A stretch of 64,000 nucleotides of DNA, taken from contig QIAM01000006.1 of NCBI GenBank assembly GCA_003225555.1, positions 1 through 64,000 on the forward strand, in the 5' to 3' direction. Position numbers and translations under genes: made by a program. Positions 34,915-44,776 of this stretch are shown here, one piece after another. The notes beneath the pieces are model-generated. The model was given only the letters and a program-made list of their open reading frames with translations. It was not told where the DNA came from and searched no databases. This DNA comes from Acidobacteriota bacterium (GTDB taxonomy: Bacteria > Acidobacteriota > Terriglobia > Terriglobales > Acidobacteriaceae). How positions within the stretch are numbered: the first letter of the stretch is position 1; each line of letters opens with the position of its first letter.

Positions 34915-36501
34915 ATGGAGCAGTTGCGTGAACCATTTCGTTTCCTGAGGAATCATTTTCAGCGAAATCATCTAGGCATAGCGCGGGAAGTGCTTCCGCT
35001 ACGCTGGAAAGAGGCGATCCTGCGTGTGGTTGCGGATATAGTTCTGACCAATGGCTCCATGCTGGGCGCGGCGGTGATTTGGGCGGTTTTCAAACCCACA
35101 TTGTTCTCCGAGAATCCTGGCGCCATCCGGCTCATCACGAGTGGAAAGACCTCACTCTTAACCTATGTGCTGTTGTGGTCTGTCCTGTCCATAATCATTT
35201 TTCACCTCCACGGTTTCTACACCCGGACGCGTGGTTATGCGAGCCGCTACAAGGCATTGGTGATCGGTCGGGCCGTCAGTCTAGTGATAGCCGTGTTCAT
35301 TGTGATCGATCATTTTTTCCTGCTGGGCGGCTTCTCGCGTGCAGTGGCCGTGCTGGGTTGGTTCCTGATGCTTTTGAGTGTTGGCGGTGTCCGTCTCGGC
35401 AAGGACCTGATCATTGCGACGTACAGGATCGAACCGCGGGTTCCGTCGACGGCGAAGGTAAAACGAGTGCTGGTGCTGGGCGGTGCTGGATACCTGGGAT
35501 CGGCCCTTATGCCGAAGTTGCTGGACAAGGGCTACAAGGTGCGGCTCCTGGATTCGTTCGTATACGGCGACTCATCCATAGCGGGAATCAGAAGTCATCC
35601 GGACTTCGAAGTGCTCAAAGGCGATGTCCGGGAGATCCATTCCGTGGTTGATGCCATGAGGGACTGTGACATTGTTGTGGACCTCGCCGCAATCGTGGGC
35701 GATCCAGCCTGCGACGAAAATCGGCGGCTTGCGGTGGAGATCAACCGCGCCGCCACTCGCATGCTGATCGACATCGCTCGCGGATATGGCGTAAAGCGTT
35801 TCCTGTTTGCTTCAAGTTGCAGCGTATACGGAGCCTCCCAGTTTCTCATGGACGAGTTCTCTGCGGCTTCTCCCATCTCTACCTACGCGCAAACAAAGGT
35901 GGACTCAGAAAAACTACTGCTTGAGGTAGCCTCTCGTGACTTTCACCCCACGATCCTTCGGCTGGGGACATTGTTCGGACTTTCTCCCCGTCCACGGTTT
36001 GACCTGGTGGTCAACCTGCTAACCGCCCGAGCGGCTGCTACCGGGAAGATCACCGTGTTCAACGGTCAGCAGTGGAGGCCGTTTCTACACGTCCGCGATG
36101 CTGCGCGCGCATTCATGCTTTGCATGGAAGCTGAGCCTGCGGTCGTGGCTGGCGAGATCTTCAACGTGGGCGACTACAATCTGAATCACCGCTTGACGGA
36201 TGTCTCCAAGCTGGTAGCCAGCATCGTGCCTCATGTGGAAGTCGCGCATGTGGACAATGGCGACCAGCGGAACTACCGCGTCTCCTTCGACAAGATCCAT
36301 TCCCGCCTCGGGTTCCGGACCGAGATCACACTGGAAGAAGGAATCCGCGAGTTGTACGAATGGATCAAGCCTAACCACACCATTGACCTATCTGCAGCTC
36401 CTCAGTTCAATAACCAGGCGATGATCCGCGAGTTTGCGCAGAGCGCGGCCGCGCAGCAGTCCACTCTGCGCATGTTGCAAAACCTTGCTGAATGTGCCTG
36501 A
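34915..36501 (+). CDS. Membrane-anchored NAD-dependent sugar epimerase/dehydratase fusion
   Basis: About 528 residues from the ATG at 34915, with GGAG five bases upstream. The first ~180 residues form about four membrane helices (LLTYVLLWSVLSIIIFHLHG, LVIAVFIVIDHFFLL, AVAVLGWFLMLLSVGG), similar in style to the N-terminus of polyprenyl sugar transferases or CapD-type proteins. The rest is an extended SDR enzyme: nucleotide-binding GGAGYLGS, then ASSCSVYG, and the catalytic YAQTK, with FLHVRDAARAFML further on. The soluble part most resembles UDP-glucose 4-epimerase-like enzymes. Fusion to a membrane domain would place nucleotide-sugar conversion at the site of glycan assembly. Confidence 0.85.
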   Translation: MEQLREPFRFLRNHFQRNHLGIAREVLPLRWKEAILRVVADIVLTNGSMLGAAVIWAVFKPTLFSENPGAIRLITSGKTSLLTYVLLWSVLSIIIFHLHGFYTRTRGYASRYKALVIGRAVSLVIAVFIVIDHFFLLGGFSRAVAVLGWFLMLLSVGGVRLGKDLIIATYRIEPRVPSTAKVKRVLVLGGAGYLGSALMPKLLDKGYKVRLLDSFVYGDSSIAGIRSHPDFEVLKGDVREIHSVVDAMRDCDIVVDLAAIVGDPACDENRRLAVEINRAATRMLIDIARGYGVKRFLFASSCSVYGASQFLMDEFSAASPISTYAQTKVDSEKLLLEVASRDFHPTILRLGTLFGLSPRPRFDLVVNLLTARAAATGKITVFNGQQWRPFLHVRDAARAFMLCMEAEPAVVAGEIFNVGDYNLNHRLTDVSKLVASIVPHVEVAHVDNGDQRNYRVSFDKIHSRLGFRTEITLEEGIRELYEWIKPNHTIDLSAAPQFNNQAMIREFAQSAAAQQSTLRMLQNLAECA

Positions 36502-36566
36502 AACTGATTGCCTTGACGGGACGGACGATCACGTTCGGTCCTTTGCAAGCTTTTGACTGAAAGGCA

Positions 36567-37820
36567 ATGAAGATGGCAACTGAAATTCTTACCCCTCTGG
36601 CGCCGGAAACACACAAACAAGCCTTCCTGCCGTTTTCTGCTCCGTGGTTCGGAGATGAAGAGAAGAACGAGATCCTGAAGACACTCGATTCAGACTGGAT
36701 CACAACTGGGCCACGCACCAAGGCGTTCGAAGCAAAATTTGCCGATTATATCGGCACCGGTGAGGCGGTTGCGGTGAGCTCGTGTACCGCAGCTTTGCAC
36801 TTGGCGTTAGCCGCAATCGGGGTGAGCCCTCGCGACGCAGTTATCACCAGTCCGTTGACTTTTGCTGCTACAGCGAATGTGATCGTCCATCAAGGTGCTC
36901 AGCCGATCTTTGTAGACATCGATCCGGACACTTACAATCTCGATCCTGACAAACTTGTCACCTTCATTCAACAACAGTGCCGGTGGGATCCTCGCAATCG
37001 CGCCCTATGGACAAAGAAGACCAACAAGCGGGTTCGGGCCATTATTCCGGTGCATTATGCTGGGCACCCATGCGACATGGACAGGATCAACGCGTGTGCC
37101 CGCGAGTTCCGCATGACGGTAATCGAAGATGCCGCGCACGCTCTCGGAGCTACTTCCCGTGGACGAAAGGTAGGCAGGCTTGGCGACATGGCCTGTTTCA
37201 GCTTCTATCCCACGAAAAACATCAGCACCGGGGAAGGCGGCATGCTCACCACGCAGGATCCCGAGTTGGCGCAGCGCATACGCGTGCTAAGCCTTCATGG
37301 CATCAGCCGGGACGCGTGGAAGCGCTATGGGCAAGATGGTTCGTGGCGGTACGACATTCTCGACGCGGGCTTCAAATACAACATGACCGATCTTTCCGCC
37401 GCCCTTGGCATACATCAGTTGGAGAAGCTGCCACGCTTCCTGAAGCGGCGTGTTGAGATAGCTGAGCAATACCCAAGGTTACTGGCCGATCTGCCTTTGA
37501 AGCTTCCAACGGCACTGCCCCACACCGAATCTGCCTGGCACTTATACCCTGTGCAGGTGCGGTCGTCATGGGTTAGTCGTGATCAGCTTATCGCCACGCT
37601 ACGGGCAGACAATATTGGGACCAGTGTGCACTTTATTCCGCTACATCTAATGTCGTATTACCAGCGTCGCTTCGGCTATAAGACGGGAGACTTTCCGGTG
37701 GCGGAAAGCGTCTTCAACAGGATTGTGTCACTGCCGTTCTTCCCACGTATGACCGATAGTGACGTCGAGCGGGTGGGATTCGCAATGCGAAAGGCGTTTG
37801 TCGAGTCTGTGGCGGCGTGA
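36567..37820 (+). CDS. DegT/DnrJ/EryC1/StrS-family PLP aminotransferase
   Basis: 417 residues, start preceded by AAAGG. The PLP-binding lysine is in FSFYPTKNISTGEGGML, with VIEDAAHALGA (cofactor aspartate) and VSSCTAALHLAL as other family marks. These enzymes transfer an amino group to a keto-sugar bound to UDP or TDP. It follows the membrane epimerase by 65 bases, suggesting that the pair makes an amino sugar for the polymer. A second member lies at 43629. Confidence 0.92.
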   Translation: MKMATEILTPLAPETHKQAFLPFSAPWFGDEEKNEILKTLDSDWITTGPRTKAFEAKFADYIGTGEAVAVSSCTAALHLALAAIGVSPRDAVITSPLTFAATANVIVHQGAQPIFVDIDPDTYNLDPDKLVTFIQQQCRWDPRNRALWTKKTNKRVRAIIPVHYAGHPCDMDRINACAREFRMTVIEDAAHALGATSRGRKVGRLGDMACFSFYPTKNISTGEGGMLTTQDPELAQRIRVLSLHGISRDAWKRYGQDGSWRYDILDAGFKYNMTDLSAALGIHQLEKLPRFLKRRVEIAEQYPRLLADLPLKLPTALPHTESAWHLYPVQVRSSWVSRDQLIATLRADNIGTSVHFIPLHLMSYYQRRFGYKTGDFPVAESVFNRIVSLPFFPRMTDSDVERVGFAMRKAFVESVAA

Positions 37821-37905
37821 GGGCTTGTCAAGCTGTCGCGCAGACCGATGTTGCAACTTCTCAACTAGCAGTGGTTGACTGCAGCTTAAACAATCCGGTA
37901 ACCGT

Positions 37906-40182
37906 ATGAGTCGAAATTTCGATTTGTTGCACCTGGCTAGAGAAGACAACGACTCTTATCAACGTTTGCCTTCTCATCAAATGACGCTGTGGTCACGCGA
38001 CACACTGCATCCGGCCCACCTGGTTGGCGCAGAGAACCAGGCAGGCGAATCAGATTTGCTGACGGTGGTTCGCGTATTTCGTCGACGCTGGCGCACCGCG
38101 GCCTGGTTCGCTGGAATCATCATGACGGTTACTGTTCTGGTGACTTTGCTCATGACCCCGCTTTACGCGCCGGACGTCAGGATTGAGATCGGCCCTCCTG
38201 GGTCTGAAGCCTTTTCTATCAACCACGATGATCTGGCCGCCAGCGATAACGATTATGTCGAGACCCAGGTGCTGAATCTGCTCAGCGAGCAGCTTGCCAT
38301 CACCACCATACGAGAGCTGCAGCTCGACCAGAAGCCGGAATTTATTGCCACGCGGCACTTGTTACCGCTGGGATGGCTGAGACCTCGACGCCGGGATGAT
38401 ACCGCGAACCAGAATCGTGATGAGTTGCGATTGACTCCGCAAGAATCCCGAGCGCTGGAGTTCTTCAAGCGGCAATTGGAGGTAAGGCGGCTCGGCAACA
38501 GTCGCATTGTTGGCGTGAGCTTTGCCAGTAAAGATCCGCACTTGGCGGCGCAGGTCGCGAACACTTTAGCGCTCAACTTTGTAAATCAATACTATCGTTC
38601 CCGACATGAAGCCATTGTGCAGTCCTATCAGTGGATTGAGCGTCAACTGGACGACATCCGGCAAAAGATGGAGGCATCGAATCAGGCCCTCGTTCGCTTC
38701 CAGCGCTCCAGCGGAATCACCGACCTCGATGAACAGCAAAACACGTTTACGCAGCGGGTAGCGGAACTGAATCGTCAGCTAACGCAGGCAGAGATGGAGC
38801 GGGTACAGTATGAAAGTTTCCTGAGCAAGGCGGGTCTCGGCGAAGAGGATGCACTGCCGCAAGTCGAAGACAATCAGGTCGTCCTCGCCCTCAAACAGAA
38901 GGTTGCTCAAGCCCAGGCCGACCTTTCGCAGGGCCTGGCCATTTATGGCCCCAACCATATCAAGGCGAAACAACTCCAAAGCCAATTCAACGATTTGAAC
39001 GCTTCATTGTTGGCCGAAAAGCAAAAAATTGTAGAGGCCCTCAAAACCAATGCTATCGCCGCTGAAAACCGCCAGCTAGAGGTAGGCCACCGGCTCGACG
39101 CGATGCGGAAGGATTTGAATAAGTTAGCGGCGTCCAACGTACTTAAGAAAGAAGCGGCGACGAACAGTGACGTCTATAACAAGTTGTATACCAGCGTAAA
39201 GGAAGCATCCATTGCTGCCGCGTCCAAATCAAGCAATATACAGATCGTGAGCAAGGCGAGAGTGCTCGAAACCCCCACCAGTCCAAATGCGCTGTTGAAC
39301 CTGGCAATTGGAATATTTGTGGGAATTGTTGGCGGCGTAGTGCTGGCGTTTGCCAACGAGGGCCTGGACCGGACGATCCACACACCTGAAGAAGTCAAGA
39401 GGTTCACCGGACAGTCTCCCATGTCGATCGTCCCTCTGCTTCACTCCATCGAGCCGAAGCGGTTTGGATGGTACAAGGCAATTTCGTTGTTCCCAGGGAA
39501 GGTCCTGCCGGCGCAGAACCGCGACATGGTGTTTGTAGTAGCCAGTCCCTGGTCGCCGCAGGCAGAAGCTGTGCGCAGCTTAAAATCCTCCATCCTCCTG
39601 GCAAGCGCGGAACAATCGAGCTTAGTCATTCTCGTTGTCTCATCCACTGCCGGTGAGGGCAAGACCCTGTTGTCCGTCAACTTGGCTTCGGCGTTGGCGG
39701 AGCAAGCGGAGACTTGCCTGCTTGATGTCGACATCCGAAGACCCCGGGCGGCAAGCACTCTAGGGTTGTTGCCCGCGAACGGACTGAAAGACGTCCTGGA
39801 GCAGATAGTTCCTCTGGAGCAGGCTTTGATCAAGGTACCGCATGTGCCGGGCCTTGCCGTTTTGCCGCCCCGCGCCGCGGACGAAAAGGTCGTGGAGATC
39901 GCGAACTCGCCCGCGATGGGAGGAATCATTGCCGCGCTGCGCCAAAAGTTTCGATTTGTAGTGGTGGACTGTCCCCCGATCATTTCCTATCCCGAGGGTC
40001 GCGTCTTGTCCAAGTGGGTCGATAGCGTCATTCTTGTCGGCCGTTGTGGCACAACCACTCGCGAGGCGCTGATCCGCAGCGTGGAGATTCTGGCGGAGGT
40101 TCAAGCTCCCGTACTCGGCGTGGTGCTGAACGGAGCAGACCTCAGCGCACCGGAGTACAGCTACTACCAATATTCCAGCTAG
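37906..40182 (+). CDS. Polysaccharide co-polymerase with tyrosine autokinase domain (Wzc-like)
   Basis: 758 residues. A Wzz-type domain is framed by two membrane segments (WFAGIIMTVTVLVTLLM at about 70; NLAIGIFVGIVGGVVLAFA at about 465) with a long periplasmic coiled coil between. The C-terminal BY-kinase has Walker A STAGEGKTLLSVNLA (about 579), Walker A' LLDVDIRRPRA and VVVDCPP. The protein ends with a tyrosine cluster (EYSYYQYSS), the autophosphorylation site. It controls chain length and export together with the Wza-like protein at 53742 and the Wzy-like protein downstream. Confidence 0.93.
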   Translation: MSRNFDLLHLAREDNDSYQRLPSHQMTLWSRDTLHPAHLVGAENQAGESDLLTVVRVFRRRWRTAAWFAGIIMTVTVLVTLLMTPLYAPDVRIEIGPPGSEAFSINHDDLAASDNDYVETQVLNLLSEQLAITTIRELQLDQKPEFIATRHLLPLGWLRPRRRDDTANQNRDELRLTPQESRALEFFKRQLEVRRLGNSRIVGVSFASKDPHLAAQVANTLALNFVNQYYRSRHEAIVQSYQWIERQLDDIRQKMEASNQALVRFQRSSGITDLDEQQNTFTQRVAELNRQLTQAEMERVQYESFLSKAGLGEEDALPQVEDNQVVLALKQKVAQAQADLSQGLAIYGPNHIKAKQLQSQFNDLNASLLAEKQKIVEALKTNAIAAENRQLEVGHRLDAMRKDLNKLAASNVLKKEAATNSDVYNKLYTSVKEASIAAASKSSNIQIVSKARVLETPTSPNALLNLAIGIFVGIVGGVVLAFANEGLDRTIHTPEEVKRFTGQSPMSIVPLLHSIEPKRFGWYKAISLFPGKVLPAQNRDMVFVVASPWSPQAEAVRSLKSSILLASAEQSSLVILVVSSTAGEGKTLLSVNLASALAEQAETCLLDVDIRRPRAASTLGLLPANGLKDVLEQIVPLEQALIKVPHVPGLAVLPPRAADEKVVEIANSPAMGGIIAALRQKFRFVVVDCPPIISYPEGRVLSKWVDSVILVGRCGTTTREALIRSVEILAEVQAPVLGVVLNGADLSAPEYSYYQYSS

Positions 40183-40191
40183 CATTTGTGT

Positions 40192-41640
40192 ATGGCAATC
40201 GTTGTTACCACGTTAGCGGCGTCCAGCGGCATGACCGCGAGTATCGAACTGCCAGACGCATTGCGGTTTGGTGGACCACTTTGGATATTGGTGGCACTGG
40301 CACTAGCGCCATTGTTCCTGCTGGCGATGCGCAGATTCCGAGCCGCATTCATCCCGCCGCTCATCTTCGTTGGTTATCTTAAGACCGTGCAATCGAAAGG
40401 TCTCAGCCTCACCGATCCCACCATGATCGCGCTGCTGCTTCTTTGTGGCTCTATTCTGCTCGACTTACTTATCGCTAGTACCGGAAAAGATCGTCACGGG
40501 CTGCGCGAATGCTTGGCCCAATGGAAAGGTATCGCCTCATTCGGCGTTTTGGCTGCCGCGACAGCCGTCAGCTATCTCTATTCCCCAGCCCCAACATATG
40601 GCTGGGATAAATTGACTCGATTCCTCGTAATTTCAGGCATCTTGTTTCTGGCGCCTCTTGTCCTTATCAAGAAGATGGATGACGTACGTCACTTCACGCT
40701 GGCGATGCTGGTATGCGCAACTCTGTTGAGCATTAAGCTGCTCTACGGCATCAACGACGGATCTTTGTTCGACCCCAGTGGTCATGCTCTCTCATCCGAG
40801 AGTCGCGATGTTACCCAGATTGGGGCTGGGCAACTGGTAGCGATTGGCCTGCTTTGGCTGCTCTTCTGTCCTCCCTACAACTTGCGCCGGCTCTCGTTGA
40901 TGATATCGGTCCCTTTGCTGTGTGCCGCTCTGATTGCTTCGGTGGCACGCGGACCGATATTGTTTTTTGTCGCGGTGCTCGTTCCTTTCATGTTCTCCCA
41001 TCATGGGCGGGCGGCGGTGACGTCCACGAAGGTCTGGTTGCTGGTCCTAGTGTTCGGTCTTCTGGCATTTGCTGGGTCTCTCTATTGGCTACAACGGCAA
41101 GAGGCAGCACAGGAGAAGTTCAGGACGAAAAAAGCCGAAATCGAAGAAGTACTTCGCGGCTCCTCAACTCCAACCTACACGGCAGGACGAAGGTTGACCC
41201 TTTACGGCTGGGCGTTGGAAATGTTTGCAGAGAAGCCGTTGACCGGCTGGGGACTAGGCGGCTGGAGCTATTACGTTTTCGATCGCGATATGCCATCGTA
41301 TCCGCACAACCTGGTCCTCGAGATTGCCGCAGAAGAGGGTGTGATCGGGCTGGCCGCACTCGGCACTCTTTTTCTCACAGTCTCTTTGGCAATGCGGCGT
41401 ATCTGGCGAAGGTCTCCCGACTTAAGTTTCATCGTTCCTGTTTTCACGTTCTCTTTCCTTGCTACTTTGACTAGTGGCGACATAAACGTCAACCGGCCAT
41501 TATGGCTGTGGTGCGGCGTGATCTTCGCTCTCGCCGGAATCGCGGAGCGGCGGTTACAAAGACGCCAGACACTGAAACGATATTCGACCAATCATTTCGG
41601 ACTCGACCGTCCGTTCCTCAAGAGTTCCATGTACTTGTGA
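40192..41640 (+). CDS. Wzy/O-antigen ligase-type membrane polymerase
   Basis: About 482 residues from the ATG at 40192 (a TTG at 40186 is also possible), with about twelve membrane helices. The periplasmic loop contains the ligase/polymerase signature YPHNLVLEIAAEEGVIGL and, before it, GRRLTLYGWALEMF with GWGLGGW. Proteins of this kind polymerise lipid-linked repeat units or ligate chains. The gene follows the tyrosine kinase by nine bases, so both are probably co-translated. Confidence 0.88.
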   Translation: MAIVVTTLAASSGMTASIELPDALRFGGPLWILVALALAPLFLLAMRRFRAAFIPPLIFVGYLKTVQSKGLSLTDPTMIALLLLCGSILLDLLIASTGKDRHGLRECLAQWKGIASFGVLAAATAVSYLYSPAPTYGWDKLTRFLVISGILFLAPLVLIKKMDDVRHFTLAMLVCATLLSIKLLYGINDGSLFDPSGHALSSESRDVTQIGAGQLVAIGLLWLLFCPPYNLRRLSLMISVPLLCAALIASVARGPILFFVAVLVPFMFSHHGRAAVTSTKVWLLVLVFGLLAFAGSLYWLQRQEAAQEKFRTKKAEIEEVLRGSSTPTYTAGRRLTLYGWALEMFAEKPLTGWGLGGWSYYVFDRDMPSYPHNLVLEIAAEEGVIGLAALGTLFLTVSLAMRRIWRRSPDLSFIVPVFTFSFLATLTSGDINVNRPLWLWCGVIFALAGIAERRLQRRQTLKRYSTNHFGLDRPFLKSSMYL

Positions 41641-41684
41641 AGCGTTGAACAACTCTGGAATATATCCACGCAAACTGCAAACCC

Positions 41685-42362
41685 ATGCTACACACACGCC
41701 CAGCAACACTTGCATCTGCGCCTTCCGAAGTGGTGCCATGGGCGCTTTCTGGGGGCAAACGATTATTCGATGTTGCCTGTGCGACCCTGCTTGTCACAGC
41801 GGCCGCACCGCTTATGGTCATGCTTGCGGTCGTCATAAAGGCAAGTTCGCGAGGCCCTTTTTTGTTCCGCCAACGTCGCCTGGGAAAGAACGGCAAGCAA
41901 TTCCCGGTCTTGAAATTTCGAACAATGTACACAAATACCGGAGACAGTTCAGGAGCCCTGATCACGCGTTCCGGAGACTGCCGAGTCACACGCGTGGGCA
42001 GATGGTTGCGAAAGTGGAAACTGGATGAGTTACCTCAGTTCGTCAACGTTCTCACAGGCGACATGAGCATCGTAGGTCATCGACCCGACATGTTGAAATA
42101 CATGCAAACGCTGAATGGACGGGATCGGAACATTCTGTATTTTCGCCCTGGAATCACCAGCCCAGCCAGTTTGAAGTTCCGTAACGAAGAGCATGAGTTA
42201 GCCAGCGTGCCGCCGGAGGAATTGGAGCAGCTCTATGTCAGCAAGCTGCTGCCACAAAAGATCGGAATGGATCTGGATTATGCAGAGCATGCTACTTTCT
42301 TGACCGACTGCCGCATTCTGCTGCAGACAGCCTTCTCGGTTCTCTGTAGTCATCGAGGCTAG
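41685..42362 (+). CDS. Initiating sugar-phosphate transferase (polyprenyl-P glycosylphosphotransferase)
   Basis: 225 residues with one membrane helix (DVACATLLVTAAAPLMVMLA) followed by the catalytic domain of bacterial sugar transferases: FRQRRLGKNGKQF, LKFRTMY, KWKLDELPQFVNVL and GDMSIVGHRPDM. This short form lacks the N-terminal multi-helix domain of WbaP-like proteins. It attaches the first sugar phosphate to the lipid carrier and so starts repeat-unit assembly. Confidence 0.92.
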   Translation: MLHTRPATLASAPSEVVPWALSGGKRLFDVACATLLVTAAAPLMVMLAVVIKASSRGPFLFRQRRLGKNGKQFPVLKFRTMYTNTGDSSGALITRSGDCRVTRVGRWLRKWKLDELPQFVNVLTGDMSIVGHRPDMLKYMQTLNGRDRNILYFRPGITSPASLKFRNEEHELASVPPEELEQLYVSKLLPQKIGMDLDYAEHATFLTDCRILLQTAFSVLCSHRG

Positions 42363-42364
42363 CG

Positions 42365-43644
42365 TTGAAATTTCTTTTTCTAACCCAGTACTTCACACCC
42401 GAGGCCAGCGCCGCACCCATACGCCTCGCGGCGATTATTCGCCAATTGCGACGGCTGGGGCATGACGTCGAGGTCGTAACTGCCATGCCTAACTACCCGG
42501 TCGGGCGCATCTTCGCCGCCTATCGCGGCAAGTTCTATGTGCGCGAGATTTGGGAAGGGGTGCGGGTACACCGTGTCTGGCTCTACGCCGCTGTCGGCAA
42601 GGGATGGAGGCGGTACCTCAACTATTTTACGTTTACGTTGATGTCATTCTTTGGCATCTTCAAGGCGGGCAAGGCGGATTGCCTCTTTGTCGAATCCCCC
42701 CACTTTCGTTGTCGGTGACCGGGTTCTTCTACTCAAGATTACGGAACGTGCCGTTCGTGTTCTACGTCGCAGACCTGTGGCCGGATGCAATACGCGACAA
42801 CCTTGAGCTCAACAAGGAGGGAGTCGCCCTGAAATTTGCCCGCGCGCTGGAACGCTGGTCATACCGCAAGGCCGACTACGTCTGCGCTGTTACGGAAGGA
42901 ATTCTGTCCGAACTACAGCGCCGGAAGGTGCCCCAAAGCAAGCTGCTCTTCTTGCCCAATGGAGTGGATCTCGACCAATTCGCTCCCATGCCCCCGGATG
43001 ACAGCCTCAGGCACCAACTGGGTTTGCAAGAAAAGGAGATCGTCCTCTACGCCGGCACCCACGGCTATGCGCACGGCATGGAACGAATCCTGGGGGCAGC
43101 GAGAGTATTGCAGGAGCGGCGTCCGCAATGTCATTTCGTCTTTGTTGGTGAGGGTTCTGCCAAGCCGGCGATGATCCGCCAGGCTAAGGCACTCGGGATA
43201 CACAATGTGAGTTTCCTTGATGCGGTCCCACCTGATCAGGTGAGCAGGCTTTTTTCGATTGCCTTCTGCGGCGTTGTCAGTCTGAATGAGAGCTCGATTT
43301 CCCAACACACCCGTCCGGTGAAGAGCTTGACCGCAATGAGCTGTGGCAAGCCAGTTGTCTACATAGGATCTGGAGAGGGGAGCCAGTTAGTGAAGAATAC
43401 CAACGCGGGCTTCGTGCTTGAACAGGGTGACCCTGATGCTATTGCCGAAGCTATTTGTCAGCTCGCCGTTGACCCGCGGCTGGCGAAGAGCCAGGGCCAG
43501 AACGGTCGCAAGTTCATTGAAACAAACCTAGCCTGGCCGTTACTAGTGGGCCGCTGGTTTGACGACCTCGCCGGCCGACTCCGCATGAGCCAACAACAAA
43601 CTCAACAACAATTAGAGGCTGTGAAGTCGTGCACTCAACTGTAG
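42365..43644 (+). pseudogene. GT-B glycosyltransferase (WbuB-like), split by a -1 frameshift at a poly-C run
   Basis: The first frame (TTG start at 42365) gives the N-terminal domain (KFLFLTQYFTPEASAAPIRL to LFVESPHFRCR) and stops at 42718. The same protein continues in another frame from a six-C run at 42696-42701 (PLSLSVTGFFYSRLRNVPFV, FYVADLWPDAIRDNL) and ends at 43644 with a complete GT4 C-terminal domain (LYAGTHGYAHGMERIL, LFLPNGVDLDQF). Rereading one C restores the protein. A lost base, a sequencing error in the homopolymer, or programmed slippage would each explain it. The coding context is otherwise intact on both sides, so the break looks recent or artificial. Confidence 0.82.
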
Positions 43645-44750
43645 CACTCGAAGTCCCGTTCCTCGACTTGAAGGCGCAATATCGTGCACTCGAGCCCGAG
43701 ATTAGCTGTGCGGTTGCAAGAGTGTTGGAATCCGCGCAATTCGTCGGCGGACCATTTGTCGAGAACTTTGAACGAGAATTTGCTTCCTACATCGGGGCGA
43801 GATACGCCGTTGGGGTCTCATCAGGAACATCGGCCCTGGAACTGGCATTGAAGGTCGCCGATATCGGTCCTGGAGACGAAGTTCTCGTTCCCGCAAATAC
43901 TTTCTTTGCTACGGCGGAAGCGGTCAGCAACGTGGGAGCCAGGCCGGTCTTTACTGACGTGGATGCGGCCTCCTTCCACCTCGACCTTAGCTCTGCAGAA
44001 GCGATGATTACCCCTCGCACGCGGGCGATCATCCCGGTGCATCTCTACGGTCGAGCGATGGATCTCGGACAGGTCGCCGAATTCGCGGCTGCTTACCGCC
44101 TGCGGATTATCGAGGATGCTGCCCAGGCTCATGGAAGCGCGTACAACGGTGCCAAGGTCGGAGGCTCAGGACAGCTCACCTGCTTCAGTTTCTATCCTGG
44201 CAAGAATCTCGGGGCGTACGGAGATGCGGGAGCTGTGACCACTAGCGATTCCGATGATGCGCACAAGTTGCGTCTGCTTCGCGATCACGGGAGTCCGGCG
44301 AAGTATCAGCATTCGATGATTGGGACGAATGCACGCCTGGACAGTATCCAAGCAGCGATACTTTCCATCAAGCTACGGCATCTTGATCATTGGAATCAGC
44401 TCAGGCGCAAACACGCGGCACAGATTGCCTCAGCGCTTACAGATTCACCCGTGATACCACCAGAAGTACCGACCGGCGGCGAACATGTGTTCCACCTGTT
44501 TGTGGTTCAGTCGCAGCAACGCAACGCGCTGCGGAACCACCTTTCTGCTAATGGAATCGGAACCGGAATCCACTATCCTGTTCCTCTACATCTGACGGAG
44601 GCCTACCAGCAACTCGGCTATCCGGGGAAGGGCTCCCTGCCAACGGCAGAACACCTTGCCGAAGAAATTCTCAGCCTGCCCATGTACGCCGAGCTTACTG
44701 ACGAGCAAATCGAATATACGATCGATGCCGTCCAGAACTTCGCGGGATGA
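43629..44750 (+). CDS. DegT/DnrJ/EryC1/StrS-family PLP aminotransferase, second copy
   Basis: 373 residues from a GTG start that overlaps the glycosyltransferase end. PLP lysine in FSFYPGKNLGAYGDAGAV; other marks are EDAAQAHGS and VSSGTSALELAL. It most resembles aminotransferases acting on UDP-3-keto sugars or dTDP-keto sugars. With the MocA-type oxidoreductase at 52022 and the hexapeptide acetyltransferase at 53041 it could complete a 3-acetamido sugar pathway (inference). Confidence 0.92.
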   Translation: MHSTVALEVPFLDLKAQYRALEPEISCAVARVLESAQFVGGPFVENFEREFASYIGARYAVGVSSGTSALELALKVADIGPGDEVLVPANTFFATAEAVSNVGARPVFTDVDAASFHLDLSSAEAMITPRTRAIIPVHLYGRAMDLGQVAEFAAAYRLRIIEDAAQAHGSAYNGAKVGGSGQLTCFSFYPGKNLGAYGDAGAVTTSDSDDAHKLRLLRDHGSPAKYQHSMIGTNARLDSIQAAILSIKLRHLDHWNQLRRKHAAQIASALTDSPVIPPEVPTGGEHVFHLFVVQSQQRNALRNHLSANGIGTGIHYPVPLHLTEAYQQLGYPGKGSLPTAEHLAEEILSLPMYAELTDEQIEYTIDAVQNFAG

Positions 44751-44776
44751 ATCTTTAGACGCTAGCAGCTGCACAC

